A DNA stretch of 64,000 nt from Motiliproteus sp. SC1-56. Its GTDB lineage: Bacteria > Pseudomonadota > Gammaproteobacteria > Pseudomonadales > Balneatricaceae. Positions 8,601 through 20,279 of this stretch are shown one piece after another. Under the pieces are notes generated by a model. That model was not told the DNA's origin, searched no databases, and saw nothing but the letters and a program-made list of their open reading frames with translations. Where the stretch lies: the NCBI RefSeq assembly GCF_017309075.1, contig NZ_JAEMGS010000002.1, forward strand, positions 248,001 through 312,000, in the 5' to 3' direction. A program made the translations under genes and the position numbers. Positions within the stretch are counted from its first letter, which is position 1. Each line of letters opens with the position of its first letter.

Positions 8601-9623
8601 GTGAGCGATAATCTCTGGGGCGAAAAAACTGACCAGGATGCGGGCGCCGAAGGCAAGCCGGCAGGCACCGGTGACGAGGCGCGGGACAAGAGCCGCGAGT
8701 GGCAGTTGATTGAAAAACTGGTGATGGGGCTCGGGGCCGAGCAGCGCAGGGCGCGGCGCTGGGGGATCTTCTTTAAATCCCTGACCTTCATTTATCTGTT
8801 CGCGGCACTGTTTCTTCTGGTCCCCGGTAGTTTGTTCGATAAGGTAGAACCTCATGGCGACGGGCACACGGCGCTGGTGGAGGTGCAGGGCACCATTGCC
8901 CAGGATGAGGACGCCAGTGCGGATCGGATAAGCGGCGCCTTGCGCCGGGCTTTCAAGGATGAGGGGACCCGGGGGGTTATCGTTCGTATTAACAGTCCAG
9001 GGGGGAGTCCGGTCCAGGCGGGTTATGTCTATGACGAGATCCGGCGCCTCAAGGCTGAATATCCTCAGGTGCCGGTGTACAGCGTTATAGCCGATATCGG
9101 TGCGTCTGGCGGCTACTACATCGCCGCAGCCGCAGACGAAATTTACGCCGACAAGGCGAGCCTGGTCGGCTCCATCGGGGTTGTTTCCTCGAGTTTCGGG
9201 TTTGTCGATATGCTTGAAAAACTGGGGGTGGAGCGGCGCCTGATGACTGCCGGTGAGCACAAGGCTTTTCTGGACCCCTTTGTGCCGCTGAAAGCTTCGG
9301 AAAAAGAGTTCTGGAGCAGTGTGCTGGAAACCACCCACGCCCAGTTTATCGAGCAGGTAAAACGGGGGCGGGGAGAGCGCCTGAAGGACGACGCTGAGCT
9401 GTTCAGTGGGTTGGTATGGACCGGCGAGCAGGCCCTGGAACTGGGGCTGGTTGACGGTCTTGGCAGCGCCGGATACGTCGCTCGAGAAGTGGTGGGCGCC
9501 GAGGAGATCGTCAATTTTACTCCGGCCAAAAGCACCTTGGAGCGTCTGACCGAACAGCTGGGTGTAAGTATCGCCCGCACCCTCAGTATGGAACTGGGGC
9601 TGGGCGGTAGCGTATTGCGATGA
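8601..9623 (+). CDS. sppA: S49-family signal peptide peptidase, SppA-type
   Basis: The 340-residue protein has a soluble N-terminal stretch (1–56), one membrane anchor (about 58–77) and a periplasmic ClpP-fold protease domain. Ser169 in GASGGYY is the expected nucleophile and Lys221 in AGEHKAF the general base; their 52-residue spacing is that of the short Bacillus-type SppA. It would cut signal peptides or membrane-protein fragments after their release. This is the single-domain form, not the tandem E. coli protein. Start is GTG at 8601, 2 bases after the HAD gene stop. Its stop adjoins the convergent Maf gene with no gap. Confidence 0.9.
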   Translation: MSDNLWGEKTDQDAGAEGKPAGTGDEARDKSREWQLIEKLVMGLGAEQRRARRWGIFFKSLTFIYLFAALFLLVPGSLFDKVEPHGDGHTALVEVQGTIAQDEDASADRISGALRRAFKDEGTRGVIVRINSPGGSPVQAGYVYDEIRRLKAEYPQVPVYSVIADIGASGGYYIAAAADEIYADKASLVGSIGVVSSSFGFVDMLEKLGVERRLMTAGEHKAFLDPFVPLKASEKEFWSSVLETTHAQFIEQVKRGRGERLKDDAELFSGLVWTGEQALELGLVDGLGSAGYVAREVVGAEEIVNFTPAKSTLERLTEQLGVSIARTLSMELGLGGSVLR

Positions 9624-10202
9624 TCAGGGCGTTGTGATGCCCTCGTTTTCCAGGAAGCGTATCAGGCGGATCAGCGGCAGGCCGATCAGCGTGTTTGGAT
9701 CGGCCCCCTCCAGTCGCTCAAAAAGGCTGATGCCCAGTCCTTCAGACTTGAAGCTGCCTGCGCACTGGTAGGGGGTGTCGGCTCGGAGGTAACGCTCAAT
9801 CTGGGCGTTATTCAATGAGCGAAAGTGAACCTGGAAGGGTTCCGCCCCGGTTTGAAGGTGGCCGCTTTGGCTGTTCAGCAGGACAAGCCCGGTCAGAAAG
9901 GTGACCGTTTTCCCGCTGCAGCGCTCAAGCTGCTCGCGGGCCCGGTCGTGACAGCCGGGTTTTCCGATGATCTGGCCCTCGAGCTCCGCCACCTGATCTG
10001 AAGCGATGATCAGGTGGCTGCTGAACGTATTTGCCGCTGCCTGCGCCTTCTCGGTCGCAAGTCGCTCAACCAGTGCCCGGGGTGTTTCCCCAGCAAAGGG
10101 GGTTTCGTCAATCGCCGGATCGGTGCATTCGAAAGGGTGCTTGAGTTTCTCGAGCAGCGCTTTTCTAAACGGCGAACTGGAGGCAAGAACGAGCGAGGGC
10201 AT
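9624..10202 (-). CDS. Maf/YceF-family nucleotide pyrophosphatase
   Basis: The chosen ATG (10202) gives 192 residues beginning [14 protein letters not shown], the expected Maf N-terminus; an upstream ATG at 10247 would add 15 residues not seen in the family. The LASSSPFR start, the DQVAELEG metal-binding block and the C-terminal LIGLPLIRL are typical of the YceF branch, which hydrolyses 7-methyl-GTP in E. coli. It is divergent from yceD–rpmF, exactly as yceF is in many gammaproteobacteria, which supports the branch assignment. It is a house-cleaning enzyme in the cytoplasm. Confidence 0.88.
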   Translation of the reverse strand: MPSLVLASSSPFRKALLEKLKHPFECTDPAIDETPFAGETPRALVERLATEKAQAAANTFSSHLIIASDQVAELEGQIIGKPGCHDRAREQLERCSGKTVTFLTGLVLLNSQSGHLQTGAEPFQVHFRSLNNAQIERYLRADTPYQCAGSFKSEGLGISLFERLEGADPNTLIGLPLIRLIRFLENEGITTP

Positions 10203-10284
10203 GTTAAAATGAGCTCCTGGCAGTGGTTGGCGCTTTGATGCCTCCATGGTAGCCGTTTTTATTCCCTTTTTAATACCAGTGCCC

Positions 10285-10313
10285 TTTACATAAACGGCAA
10301 TGGTCCCTATTAT
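10285..10313 (+). promoter_or_regulatory. Candidate sigma-70 promoter of the yceD–rpmF–plsX–fab operon
   Basis: TTTACA (10285–10290), a 17-base spacer and TATTAT (10308–10313) form a good sigma-70 promoter. Transcription would start near 10320, only about 3 bases before the yceD ATG at 10323. Confidence 0.65.
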
Positions 10314-10322
10314 GGCGCGCTT

Positions 10323-10841
10323 ATGTCGAAGGCCCCTTTACCGAATAAAATTGACCCTCGACGTTCTGCCGAGCAAGGGCTCTCCTATGAGGGTTCGCTG
10401 GCGCTGCAACAGATGGTGCGGCTGGCCAGTTATCTGGTAGGCGACGAGGGGGCTGTAGATGTCAGCCTCTCCTTTGGCAAGGACGAAGAAGGTATTCGTT
10501 ATGTAAAAGGGGAGGCCGAAGGTACGGTTCGGATGCTTTGTCAGCGTTGTCTGGAGCCGGTGCGAATCGAGCTGAAGGCTCAGCTCAACCTGGGGATGGT
10601 AAGTAGCGAGGAGGCAGCTAGCAAGCTTCCCCGGCGTTATGATCCTCTGGTGACTCAAGGTGATCCCCAGGAGCTCTATCGGGCGCTTGAGGATGAGCTG
10701 ATCCTGAGCCTGCCGCTGATCGCCCATCACGACGATTGCGAGGTGAAAACCGAGTATCGTGATCCCGATGCCAAGCCGGAAGACGACGACAAGGTCAATC
10801 CATTCAGTGTACTGGCCCAGTTAAAGGGCGATAAACATTAG
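10323..10841 (+). CDS. yceD: YceD (DUF177) family protein, 23S rRNA accumulation factor
   Basis: The 172-residue protein begins with the family's characteristic LPxxIDPRRxAEQGLxYEG pattern and has the conserved Cys73-x2-Cys76 in MLCQRCLEP, followed by an acidic C-terminal half. YceD is linked to 23S rRNA accumulation and sits before rpmF in most proteobacteria, as here (20 bases apart). The start ATG is fixed by the family N-terminus, yet I see no Shine–Dalgarno sequence before it, and the best promoter puts the transcription start almost at the ATG. Translation may therefore be from a nearly leaderless message. Confidence 0.9.
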   Translation: MSKAPLPNKIDPRRSAEQGLSYEGSLALQQMVRLASYLVGDEGAVDVSLSFGKDEEGIRYVKGEAEGTVRMLCQRCLEPVRIELKAQLNLGMVSSEEAASKLPRRYDPLVTQGDPQELYRALEDELILSLPLIAHHDDCEVKTEYRDPDAKPEDDDKVNPFSVLAQLKGDKH

Positions 10842-10861
10842 ATTTCAGGAGCTGCTCAGTC

Positions 10862-11041
10862 ATGGCTGTTCAACAGAACAAAGTAACCCGTTCACGTCGC
10901 GGTCAGCGTCGCTCTCACGATGCGCTTTCCGCTTCCACCCTTTCTCAGGACGCCACCACCGGTGAGATCCATCGTCGTCACCACGTGACTGCAGATGGTT
11001 TCTACCGCGGCCGTCAAGTGGTTTCCAAAGACGCCGAATAA
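10862..11041 (+). CDS. rpmF: 50S ribosomal protein L32
   Basis: This 59-residue basic protein is read directly from ATG 10862 to TAA 11041. It begins [20 protein letters not shown], the invariant L32 N-terminus, and continues with the [10 protein letters not shown] and GFYRGRQVV blocks. No zinc-binding Cys pairs are present, so it is the Cys-free form usual in gammaproteobacteria. A GGAG sequence precedes the ATG. It lies between yceD and plsX, with only 2 bases to the plsX start codon, linking ribosome and phospholipid gene expression. Confidence 0.97.
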   Translation: MAVQQNKVTRSRRGQRRSHDALSASTLSQDATTGEIHRRHHVTADGFYRGRQVVSKDAE

Positions 11042-11043
11042 GC

Positions 11044-12045
11044 TTGGTTGCAACCTGCACCCTAGCAATCGACGCAATGAGTGGGGACTTCGGTCCCCAC
11101 ATCATTGTTCCCGCCTCGCTTGATTTTCTCTCCCGTTATCCCGATACCGCGCTCGAATTGGTCGGGGATCTTGATCAGATAACGCCCTATCTTCCCGGGT
11201 CTCATCCGCGTCTCGCGCTGCTCCAGGCCGATACCGTGGTGGGTATGGATGAAAAACCGTCAACGGCCTTGCGCCAGCGTCGGGATTCCTCTCTTTATCG
11301 TGTTATTGAGCGGGTGGCTCAAGGTCAGGCTCAGGCCTGTGTCAGCGCTGGCAATACTGGCGCCATGATGGCTATGGGGCGTTACCTGCTGCACACCCAT
11401 CCGGGCATCGATCGGCCCGCTATCGCCTCTGCTATTCCTACCCGCGATAGGCATTGTTACATGCTTGACTTGGGCGCGAACGTGGATTGCAGTGCCGACC
11501 ACCTTTTTCAGTTTGCCCTGATGGGGTCTGTGCTGGTGGAAGCGCTGGAAGGCATGCCTCGTCCTCGCGTTGCTTTGCTCAACGTGGGCGAAGAGGAGAT
11601 CAAGGGTAACGAGCAGGTCAAGCTGGCTTCGCGTCTGTTGCGCGAGCATCATGAGCTTAATTACGTGGGCTATATCGAGGGTGATGGCATTTATCAGGGC
11701 TATGCTGATGTGGTGGTCTGCGATGGCTTTGTCGGCAATATTGCGCTGAAAAGCAGTGAGGGTTTGGCCCGGCTGATGGGGCGCTCCCTGGATGGGGCGT
11801 TTCGGCAAACTTTTTACCGCAGGGTGGTTGGCTGGCTGGCACGTCCGGTGCTGGCAGAGCTGCGCTCGCTGATGGATCCGTCCCGTCGCAACGGGGCGAG
11901 CCTGCTTGGCTTGCAGGGAATCGTGGTCAAGAGTCATGGCTCGGCGAACCGGGCCTGCTTCGGTCATGCCATTGCTCAGGCGCGGGCGGAAGTGTTGCAG
12001 GGGGTGCCGCGCATGTTGAATGAGCGGTTGGCGGCGGCGGTCTGA
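11044..12045 (+). CDS. plsX: Phosphate acyltransferase PlsX
   Basis: PlsX converts acyl-ACP and phosphate to acyl-phosphate, the acyl donor for PlsY in phospholipid synthesis; it is a peripheral membrane protein. The 333 residues carry the family blocks IDAMSGDFGP near the start, SAGNTGAMMA (about residue 100), DLGANVDC, NVGEEEIKGNEQ and CDGFVGNI. The start is TTG 11044, 2 bases after the rpmF stop; starting at the next ATG (11077) would lose the conserved IDAM motif. The next gene is fabD after 98 bases, the position where fabH lies in E. coli. Confidence 0.95.
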   Translation: MVATCTLAIDAMSGDFGPHIIVPASLDFLSRYPDTALELVGDLDQITPYLPGSHPRLALLQADTVVGMDEKPSTALRQRRDSSLYRVIERVAQGQAQACVSAGNTGAMMAMGRYLLHTHPGIDRPAIASAIPTRDRHCYMLDLGANVDCSADHLFQFALMGSVLVEALEGMPRPRVALLNVGEEEIKGNEQVKLASRLLREHHELNYVGYIEGDGIYQGYADVVVCDGFVGNIALKSSEGLARLMGRSLDGAFRQTFYRRVVGWLARPVLAELRSLMDPSRRNGASLLGLQGIVVKSHGSANRACFGHAIAQARAEVLQGVPRMLNERLAAAV

Positions 12046-12143
12046 AGCGGCCGCGTTTTAATTGTTATCGATTCAGGTAAGATACGCGTACCCGCGGCGC
12101 TTGATGGGTTGCCGCTTGAACGTGTAGAGGTTACGAGGAAGGC

Positions 12144-13076
12144 ATGAACCAGTCCTTAGCTTTCGTTTTTCCCGGTCAGGGGTCTCAGCATTTGGGTATG
12201 CTGGCGGAGCTCGCTGAGCAGTTCGGCGTGATCCAGCAGACGTTCGCAGATGCGTCTGACGCGCTTGGCTATGATCTCTGGGCGCTGACCCAGGAGGGGC
12301 CCGAAGAGGCGCTCAATAGTACCGAGAAGACGCAGCCGGCGTTGCTGACGGCGGGTGTCGCTCTCTGGCGGCTCTGGAAGGAACAGGGGGGCGACCAGCC
12401 TGCGTTGATGGCGGGCCATAGTCTGGGCGAGTACACGGCGCTGACCTGCGCCGGGGCGCTGGCGCTGAAAGATGCGGTGGTGTTGGTGAAGCAGCGCGGC
12501 GAGTTTATGCAGGCAGCGGTGCCGGCGGGTCAGGGCGGAATGGCCGCCGTGCTCGGTCTGGACGACGCCAAGGTTGAGGAAGCGTGTCGACAGGCTGCTC
12601 AGGGCGCCGTAGTTTCCGCGGTTAACTACAACTCGCCCGGGCAAGTGGTTATCGCGGGGGCGGCTGATGCCGTGGCCCGTGCAGTCGCAGAATGCAAGGC
12701 GGCAGGGGCTAAGCGGGCTGTGGAGTTGCCGGTTAGCGTTCCTTCTCACTGCGAATTGATGAAGCCTGCTGCGGAGCAGCTCAAGGCGGCACTTGATGCA
12801 GTAGAGATGAAGATGCCGGAGGTTACCGTTATCCAGAATGTGGCGGCGCGTCCGGCTCAGGATCTGGCGGAGCTGCGTAGCAATTTGGTCGAGCAGCTCT
12901 ACCGCCCGGTTCTCTGGACGGGCTCCGTGCAGGCCATGGCCGAGCGCGGGGCTGAGGTGCTTGTTGAATGCGGCCCTGGCAAAGTGTTGTCGGGTCTGAA
13001 CAAGCGGATTCAGCGCAGTCTGACGGTGATGGCGATCAATGATCCCGCCGGTCTTGAGAAAGCGCTGGGGCGCTGA
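12144..13076 (+). CDS. fabD: Malonyl-CoA:ACP transacylase FabD
   Basis: FabD transfers malonyl groups from CoA to acyl carrier protein, supplying the extender unit for fatty acid synthesis. The 310-residue sequence has the nucleophile Ser93 in GHSLGEY and His202 in the VPSHCELM block, along with the FPGQGSQ start. GAGGAAGG upstream is a strong ribosome binding site for ATG 12144. It is 31 bases ahead of fabG in the cluster. Confidence 0.97.
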   Translation: MNQSLAFVFPGQGSQHLGMLAELAEQFGVIQQTFADASDALGYDLWALTQEGPEEALNSTEKTQPALLTAGVALWRLWKEQGGDQPALMAGHSLGEYTALTCAGALALKDAVVLVKQRGEFMQAAVPAGQGGMAAVLGLDDAKVEEACRQAAQGAVVSAVNYNSPGQVVIAGAADAVARAVAECKAAGAKRAVELPVSVPSHCELMKPAAEQLKAALDAVEMKMPEVTVIQNVAARPAQDLAELRSNLVEQLYRPVLWTGSVQAMAERGAEVLVECGPGKVLSGLNKRIQRSLTVMAINDPAGLEKALGR

Positions 13077-13107
13077 GGCTGCAAGGTGATAGCAAACGGA
13101 GTTTTAA

Positions 13108-13851
13108 ATGAGTATTGAAGACAAAGTTGCCCTCGTGACCGGCGCCACCCGAGGAATTGGCAAGGCCATCGCTCTTGAGCTCGGTAGCCGAGGCGCTACT
13201 GTCGTGGGGACTGCTACCAGTGAATCAGGAGCTGCCAGTATTGAGGCCAGCCTGAAAGAAGCTGGAGTTAAGGGGGCGGGGTTGGTGTTGGATGTGGCTG
13301 ATCCTGCGTCCGTCGAATCCGTGCTGGCCGAGGTGCAGAGTCGCTTCGGTGTTGTGACGATCGTTGTGAACAATGCCGGTATCACTCGCGACAATATCCT
13401 GATGCGAATGAAAGATGACGAGTGGGATCAGGTGCTTAACACCAATCTGAGCTCCATCTACCGGGTGGCCAAAGGCTGTCTGCGTGGTATGACCAAGGCG
13501 CGTTGGGGGCGGATTATCAACGTAAGTTCCGTGGTTGCTTCCATGGGTAATGCCGGGCAGTCGAACTACGCAGCCGCCAAGGCGGGTATCGAAGGCTTTA
13601 GCCGGGCGCTGGCCCGGGAGGTAGCCTCACGTAATATCACGGTTAACTCCGTGGCGCCGGGCTTTATTGACACCGATATGACCAGCGGGCTTGCGGACGA
13701 GCACAAGGATAAGTTGCGTGCGCAGATCCCGCTTAACCGTCTGGGTGCCCCCGAAGAGGTGGCTGCCGTGGTTGGGTTTCTGGCCAGCCAAGAGGGTGGC
13801 TATGTCACCGGCGAGACTATCCATGTGAACGGCGGCATGTATATGGGCTGA
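13108..13851 (+). CDS. fabG: 3-oxoacyl-ACP reductase FabG
   Basis: FabG uses NADPH to reduce 3-oxoacyl-ACP in the elongation cycle. The 247-residue short-chain dehydrogenase has the cofactor motif TGATRGIGK (11–19), the NNAGITRDN block near 88–96, and the catalytic Ser141, Tyr154 and Lys158. Length and motif spacing match the housekeeping FabG. The gap to acpP is 175 bases and seems to carry both a weak terminator-like element and a promoter for acpP. Confidence 0.96.
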   Translation: MSIEDKVALVTGATRGIGKAIALELGSRGATVVGTATSESGAASIEASLKEAGVKGAGLVLDVADPASVESVLAEVQSRFGVVTIVVNNAGITRDNILMRMKDDEWDQVLNTNLSSIYRVAKGCLRGMTKARWGRIINVSSVVASMGNAGQSNYAAAKAGIEGFSRALAREVASRNITVNSVAPGFIDTDMTSGLADEHKDKLRAQIPLNRLGAPEEVAAVVGFLASQEGGYVTGETIHVNGGMYMG

Positions 13852-13962
13852 TGACCCTTTCCAATTTTGGAAAAGTGGGAATTGTTTTTTTGCCGAATAT
13901 GTTGATAATGTCCCCTTCAGTCGCCCGGGGCGGCGGAGGGGATCAAGGTTTCCCCAGTAGTG

Positions 13963-13990
13963 TTGAATAACTCGAGCTTTGCACTAACAT
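13963..13990 (+). promoter_or_regulatory. Candidate promoter of acpP
   Basis: TTGAAT (13963–13968), 16 bases, TAACAT (13985–13990), about 36 bases before the acpP ATG. The match is moderate, but ACP is needed in large excess over the Fab enzymes and acpP commonly has its own promoter. Just after fabG, CAATT/AATTG with a T-run (about 13863–13890) could act as a weak terminator. Confidence 0.4.
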
Positions 13991-14026
13991 TGCTGGAAAA
14001 ATTGTTCATAACAAGTAGGAAGAACT

Positions 14027-14260
14027 ATGAGTACTATCGAAGAGCGCGTTAAGAAAATTGTTGCTGAGCAACTGGGCGTTAAAGAGGAAGAGGTAACTAA
14101 AGAGGCTTCCTTCGTCGAAGATCTGGGCGCTGACTCTCTGGATACCGTCGAACTGGTCATGGCTCTGGAAGAGGAATTTGAGACTGAAATTCCCGACGAA
14201 GAAGCCGAGAAGATCACTACTGTTGCTCTGGCGATCGAGTACATCGAAGCCAACCAGTAA
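14027..14260 (+). CDS. acpP: Acyl carrier protein
   Basis: The 77-residue acidic protein carries the phosphopantetheine attachment site Ser37 in GADSLDTVE and the standard helices of fatty-acid ACP. It holds growing acyl chains for FabD, FabG, FabF and PlsX. AGGAAGAACT gives a good ribosome binding site. It is flanked by its own likely promoter upstream and a strong hairpin downstream, so it can be expressed apart from the rest of the cluster. Confidence 0.98.
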   Translation: MSTIEERVKKIVAEQLGVKEEEVTKEASFVEDLGADSLDTVELVMALEEEFETEIPDEEAEKITTVALAIEYIEANQ

Positions 14261-14282
14261 GTTACGCTGCTAAAAAGCTTAC

Positions 14283-14324
14283 GAAAAGCCGCCGCTATGT
14301 CAGATAGGGCGGCTTTTCTTTGTT
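14283..14324 (+). terminator. Hairpin/terminator between acpP and fabF
   Basis: GAAAAGCCGCC (14283–14293) pairs perfectly with GGCGGCTTTTC (14308–14318) over 11 bp, followed by TTTGTTTT. It lies between acpP and fabF and probably lowers read-through into fabF, giving an excess of acpP mRNA. Confidence 0.8.
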
Positions 14325-14348
14325 TTATTTCTTTGTTGGAGGTTTGCT

Positions 14349-15590
14349 ATGTCTCGGAGAAGAGTGGTGGTTACTGGCCTGGGTGCCCTGACCCCGGTAG
14401 GTAACACAGTCAAAGAGACGTGGGACAACATTGTTAACGGGCGCAGCGGCATCGCGCCCCTGGAGAACTTTGACGCCTCTGCCTTCAATACAAGGTTCGG
14501 CGGAGCGGTAAAGAATTTTGACCCCAGCGCCTACATGAATGTCAAAGAGGCCCGCAAGATGGACCTCTTTATTCAGTACGGCATGGCCGCCGGCATCCAG
14601 GCGATGGAAGATGCCGGGCTTGAGGTCAGCGAAGAGCGGGCCGGGCGGTACGGTGTGGCAGTAGGCTCGGGAATCGGCGGGTTGCCGATGATCGAGAAAC
14701 AGCACGACGTACTCAATGCCAGCGGGCCGCGCCGGGTCTCTCCTTTCTTTGTTCCAGGCAGCATCATTAATATGATCTCCGGCAACCTCTCAATCCGTTA
14801 CGGGATGAAGGGGCCTAATATCGCCATCACCACGGCCTGTACCACGGGTACGCACAATATCGGCTCGGCGGCTCGCATGATCGCTTACGGTGATGCGGAT
14901 GTGATGCTGGCGGGCGGCGCAGAAATGGCGACCACCCCGCTGGGGCTGGGCGGTTTCTCCGCGGCCCGGGCGCTCTCTACCCGCAACGATGATCCCCAGG
15001 CGGCCAGCCGTCCCTGGGATAGAGACCGTGACGGCTTCGTGCTGAGTGACGGCGCCGGGGTGCTGGTGCTCGAAGAGCTGGAACATGCTAAAGCACGGGG
15101 CGCAAAAATTTACGCCGAGCTTTGTGGCTTCGGCATGAGCGGCGACGCCTACCACATGACCGCGCCGCCGGAAGACGGCAGCGGTGCGGCGGCCTCCATG
15201 GCCAACGCGGTGCGTGATGCCGGGATCAACCCCGATCAGATCGATTACATCAATGCCCATGGTACTTCCACGCCGGCCGGGGATATCGCCGAGTCCAATG
15301 CGGCTAAGCGGGTGATGGGCAGCGCCGCTAAGAAGGTTCGCATGAGCTCGACCAAGTCCATGATCGGTCACCTGCTCGGGGCGGCCGGTGCGGTAGAAGC
15401 GGTCTTTTCAGTACTGGCGATCCGGGATCAGGTTGCACCTCCCACTATTAATCTGGATAACCCCAGTGAAGGCTGTGATCTTGATTACGTGGCCCACAGT
15501 GCCCAAGAGATCAAGATCGATGTCGCACTCTCCAACTCCTTCGGTTTTGGCGGTACCAACGGTACCCTTTTGTTCAAGAAATTCGTCTGA
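14349..15590 (+). CDS. fabF: 3-oxoacyl-ACP synthase II FabF
   Basis: FabF performs the condensation step of chain elongation. The 413-residue thiolase-fold enzyme has the catalytic Cys164 (TACTTGTH), His304 ([11 protein letters not shown]) and His341 ([11 protein letters not shown]), and ends with the NSFGFGGTN block. TGGAGG precedes the ATG. As no fabH is found in this cluster, the initiating ketoacyl synthase must lie elsewhere in the genome. It is followed by a GC hairpin and pabC after 29 bases. Confidence 0.97.
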   Translation: MSRRRVVVTGLGALTPVGNTVKETWDNIVNGRSGIAPLENFDASAFNTRFGGAVKNFDPSAYMNVKEARKMDLFIQYGMAAGIQAMEDAGLEVSEERAGRYGVAVGSGIGGLPMIEKQHDVLNASGPRRVSPFFVPGSIINMISGNLSIRYGMKGPNIAITTACTTGTHNIGSAARMIAYGDADVMLAGGAEMATTPLGLGGFSAARALSTRNDDPQAASRPWDRDRDGFVLSDGAGVLVLEELEHAKARGAKIYAELCGFGMSGDAYHMTAPPEDGSGAAASMANAVRDAGINPDQIDYINAHGTSTPAGDIAESNAAKRVMGSAAKKVRMSSTKSMIGHLLGAAGAVEAVFSVLAIRDQVAPPTINLDNPSEGCDLDYVAHSAQEIKIDVALSNSFGFGGTNGTLLFKKFV

Positions 15591-15594
15591 TCTT

Positions 15595-15613
15595 CGCGGG
15601 CCTCAGGCCCGCG
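15595..15613 (+). terminator. GC hairpin between fabF and pabC
   Basis: CGCGGGCC, a 3-base loop and GGCCCGCG form an 8-bp stem ending 6 bases before the pabC ATG, followed by TTTGTT. It may be an attenuator or may limit translation of pabC, which lacks a visible Shine–Dalgarno sequence. Confidence 0.6.
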
Positions 15614-15619
15614 TTTGTT

Positions 15620-16452
15620 ATGCTGTCGCCTCTCACTCTCGTCAATGGACTCGCCTGCGCTCATGGCTCTGTTCTGGATCGTGGCTTTGCCTACGGGGAC
15701 GGGCTATTCGAGACGCTGGCGGTAGATCAGCGCAGCCCCCTTCGACTCGACCGCCACCTGGCTCGCCTGCGCGAGGGAGCACGCCGATTGCGGATCCCCC
15801 TAGATGACCAGCTGGAGGCGGTGATCAGCGATGAGTTGCGCTCACTTTGCGAGGCTTTCGAAGCCCCGCAAGCGGTTGCCAAAATCATTCTTACCCGGGG
15901 TGAAGGGGGGCGTGGATACCGGCCGCCGACGGGTGTCCAGCCTGGCCGGATTGTTCGCCTGAGTGAGCGGCCTGTATTCCCCCGGAGCCACGAGGAAACC
16001 GGGATCGAGTTGTTCTTGTGTGAAACGCGTCTTGGCATCAATCCGGCGCTGGCCGGAATAAAGCACCTGAACCGGCTGGAGCAGGTGCTGGCCCGCTCTG
16101 AGTGGGAAGATGAATACCCGGAGGGACTGGTTCGCGATATCGAGGGGCGCATCGTCGAGGGCACCATGAGTAATCTCTTCCTCCTGAAGAATGGCGAACT
16201 CCTGACTCCTCGCCTGCACCGGTGTGGCGTCGCCGGGACGGTAAGGGCGTTAATTATTGAGTCCGCTCAGAAGCACGGAATCGCCGTCCGCGAAACCGAT
16301 CTGTGGCTAAAAGACCTTGAAGAGGCCGACGCCATGGCGGTGACTAACAGTCTTATCGGCTACTGGCCGGTCAATGCTTTCCAGGGGCGCCGGTATACCA
16401 TCGCGCCATGGCAAAGGCTGCTGGCGCCCTGGCTTAAAGAGGGCGTGAAACA

Positions 16453-16459
<7 letters not shown>
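15620..16459 (+). CDS. pabC: Aminodeoxychorismate lyase PabC
   Basis: PabC splits 4-amino-4-deoxychorismate to p-aminobenzoate and pyruvate for folate synthesis. The 279-residue fold-type IV PLP enzyme has its PLP lysine at Lys148 (GIKHLNRLEQ) and the family's DRGFAYGDGLFET N-terminal block and EGTMSNLF motif. It ends inside mltG, overlapping by 7 bases, so the two are translationally coupled, the usual arrangement. The upstream hairpin and missing ribosome site suggest low expression. Confidence 0.95.
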
Positions 16460-19129
<2,670 letters not shown>

Positions 19130-19136
19130 CAGGATT

Positions 19137-19496
19137 TTGCACCCGATGGCTCCCAGCCCACGCGTCAGCCACGGTATTCTCTCCCTGGTGATCAAGTCCA
19201 AGGACGAGCTCTACCGCAGTTACATGCCCCACATCAAAAACGGCGGTATCTTCGTGCCTACCCTTCGGGATTATCACCTGGGGGAAGAGGTTTTCATGCT
19301 GTTGGACTTGATGGAAGAGCCGGATAAGATCCCGGTGACCGGCAAGGTGGTGTGGGTAACCCCCCGTGGCGCCCAAGGCGGCAAAAAGGCCGGTATTGGC
19401 ATCCAGCTGAGCGCGGAGGACAACACCGTGGTTAGTAAAATCGAGACCTATCTCGCCGGGGCGTTGGGATCGGGACGCCTGACCCACACCATGTAA
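19137..19496 (+). CDS. pilZ: PilZ-domain protein
   Basis: This 119-residue protein closely matches the single-domain PilZ of Pseudomonas type IV pilus biogenesis in both sequence pattern (YMPHIKNGGIFVPT, EVFMLLDLMEEPDKIPV, KIETYLAGAL, THTM end) and genomic place after holB. The RxxxR c-di-GMP binding motif is not evident, consistent with the founding PilZ, which does not bind c-di-GMP and works by protein contacts with PilB and FimX. The start is a TTG at 19137; the ATG at 19146 is the alternative and would remove three residues. Confidence 0.93.
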   Translation: MHPMAPSPRVSHGILSLVIKSKDELYRSYMPHIKNGGIFVPTLRDYHLGEEVFMLLDLMEEPDKIPVTGKVVWVTPRGAQGGKKAGIGIQLSAEDNTVVSKIETYLAGALGSGRLTHTM

Positions 19497-19505
19497 TCCA
19501 ACGCC

Positions 19506-20279
19506 ATGCTTGTTGATTCCCACTGTCATCTGGATCGACTCGATCTGAGTCCCTACGACGGCGCCCTGGAGCCGGTAATTGAAAACGCCCGCGAGGCCGG
19601 CGTGGAGCGTATGCTGTGTGTCGGCACCGACCTTTCCCGCTGGGCCACCATGATGGCGCTGATCGCCCCTTACGAGTCAGTATCGGCCAGCGCTGGCGTA
19701 CACCCCATGAGCAAGGAGGTGGCGACGCTGGATGTGGAAGGTCTTGAGCGGGCCGTGGCAGACCCGCGCGTGGTGGCCGTCGGCGAGACCGGCCTGGACT
19801 ACCATTACACGCCGGATACCGCCAACGCCCAGCGAGCGGCGTTTCGCACCCACCTGGAGTTGGCGGCGCGTTACCGCAAGCCGGTAATCATTCATACCCG
19901 TAACGCCCAGGAAGACACGCTCGCGTTACTGCGCGACCCCGGGCATGGAGGGGCGGGCGGCGTTCTGCACTGCTTCACCGAGAGCTGGGAGATGGCGCGT
20001 CAGGCCCTGGATCTGGGCTACCATATTTCCTTCTCCGGCATCATTACTTTCCGTAACGCCGCTTCCCTGAGGGAGGTGGTCAAGCAGGTGCCCCTGGACA
20101 GGATGCTGGTGGAAACCGATGCGCCTTACCTGACCCCGGTGCCTTTTCGCGGCCGTTCCAACGAACCCTGCTATACCCGCCAGGTGGCCGAGTGCGTCGC
20201 TGACGTCAAGGGCCTGAGCTATGATGAGGTGGCCGAGGCGACGACGCGAAATTTCGACCAGCTCTTCGCATTACGCTGA
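19506..20279 (+). CDS. TatD-family metal-dependent hydrolase (YcfH type)
   Basis: The 257-residue TIM-barrel hydrolase has the metal ligands His6 and His8 in DSHCHLD, the GETGLDYHY block, HTRNAQED, HCFTES and ETDAPYLTP. Relatives act as 3'–5' deoxyribonucleases in DNA repair and D-aminoacyl-tRNA deacylation has been reported for some. Its place after holB–pilZ corresponds to ycfH/tatD in E. coli. It ends the long run that began at yceD; 248 noncoding bases follow. Confidence 0.93.
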   Translation: MLVDSHCHLDRLDLSPYDGALEPVIENAREAGVERMLCVGTDLSRWATMMALIAPYESVSASAGVHPMSKEVATLDVEGLERAVADPRVVAVGETGLDYHYTPDTANAQRAAFRTHLELAARYRKPVIIHTRNAQEDTLALLRDPGHGGAGGVLHCFTESWEMARQALDLGYHISFSGIITFRNAASLREVVKQVPLDRMLVETDAPYLTPVPFRGRSNEPCYTRQVAECVADVKGLSYDEVAEATTRNFDQLFALR

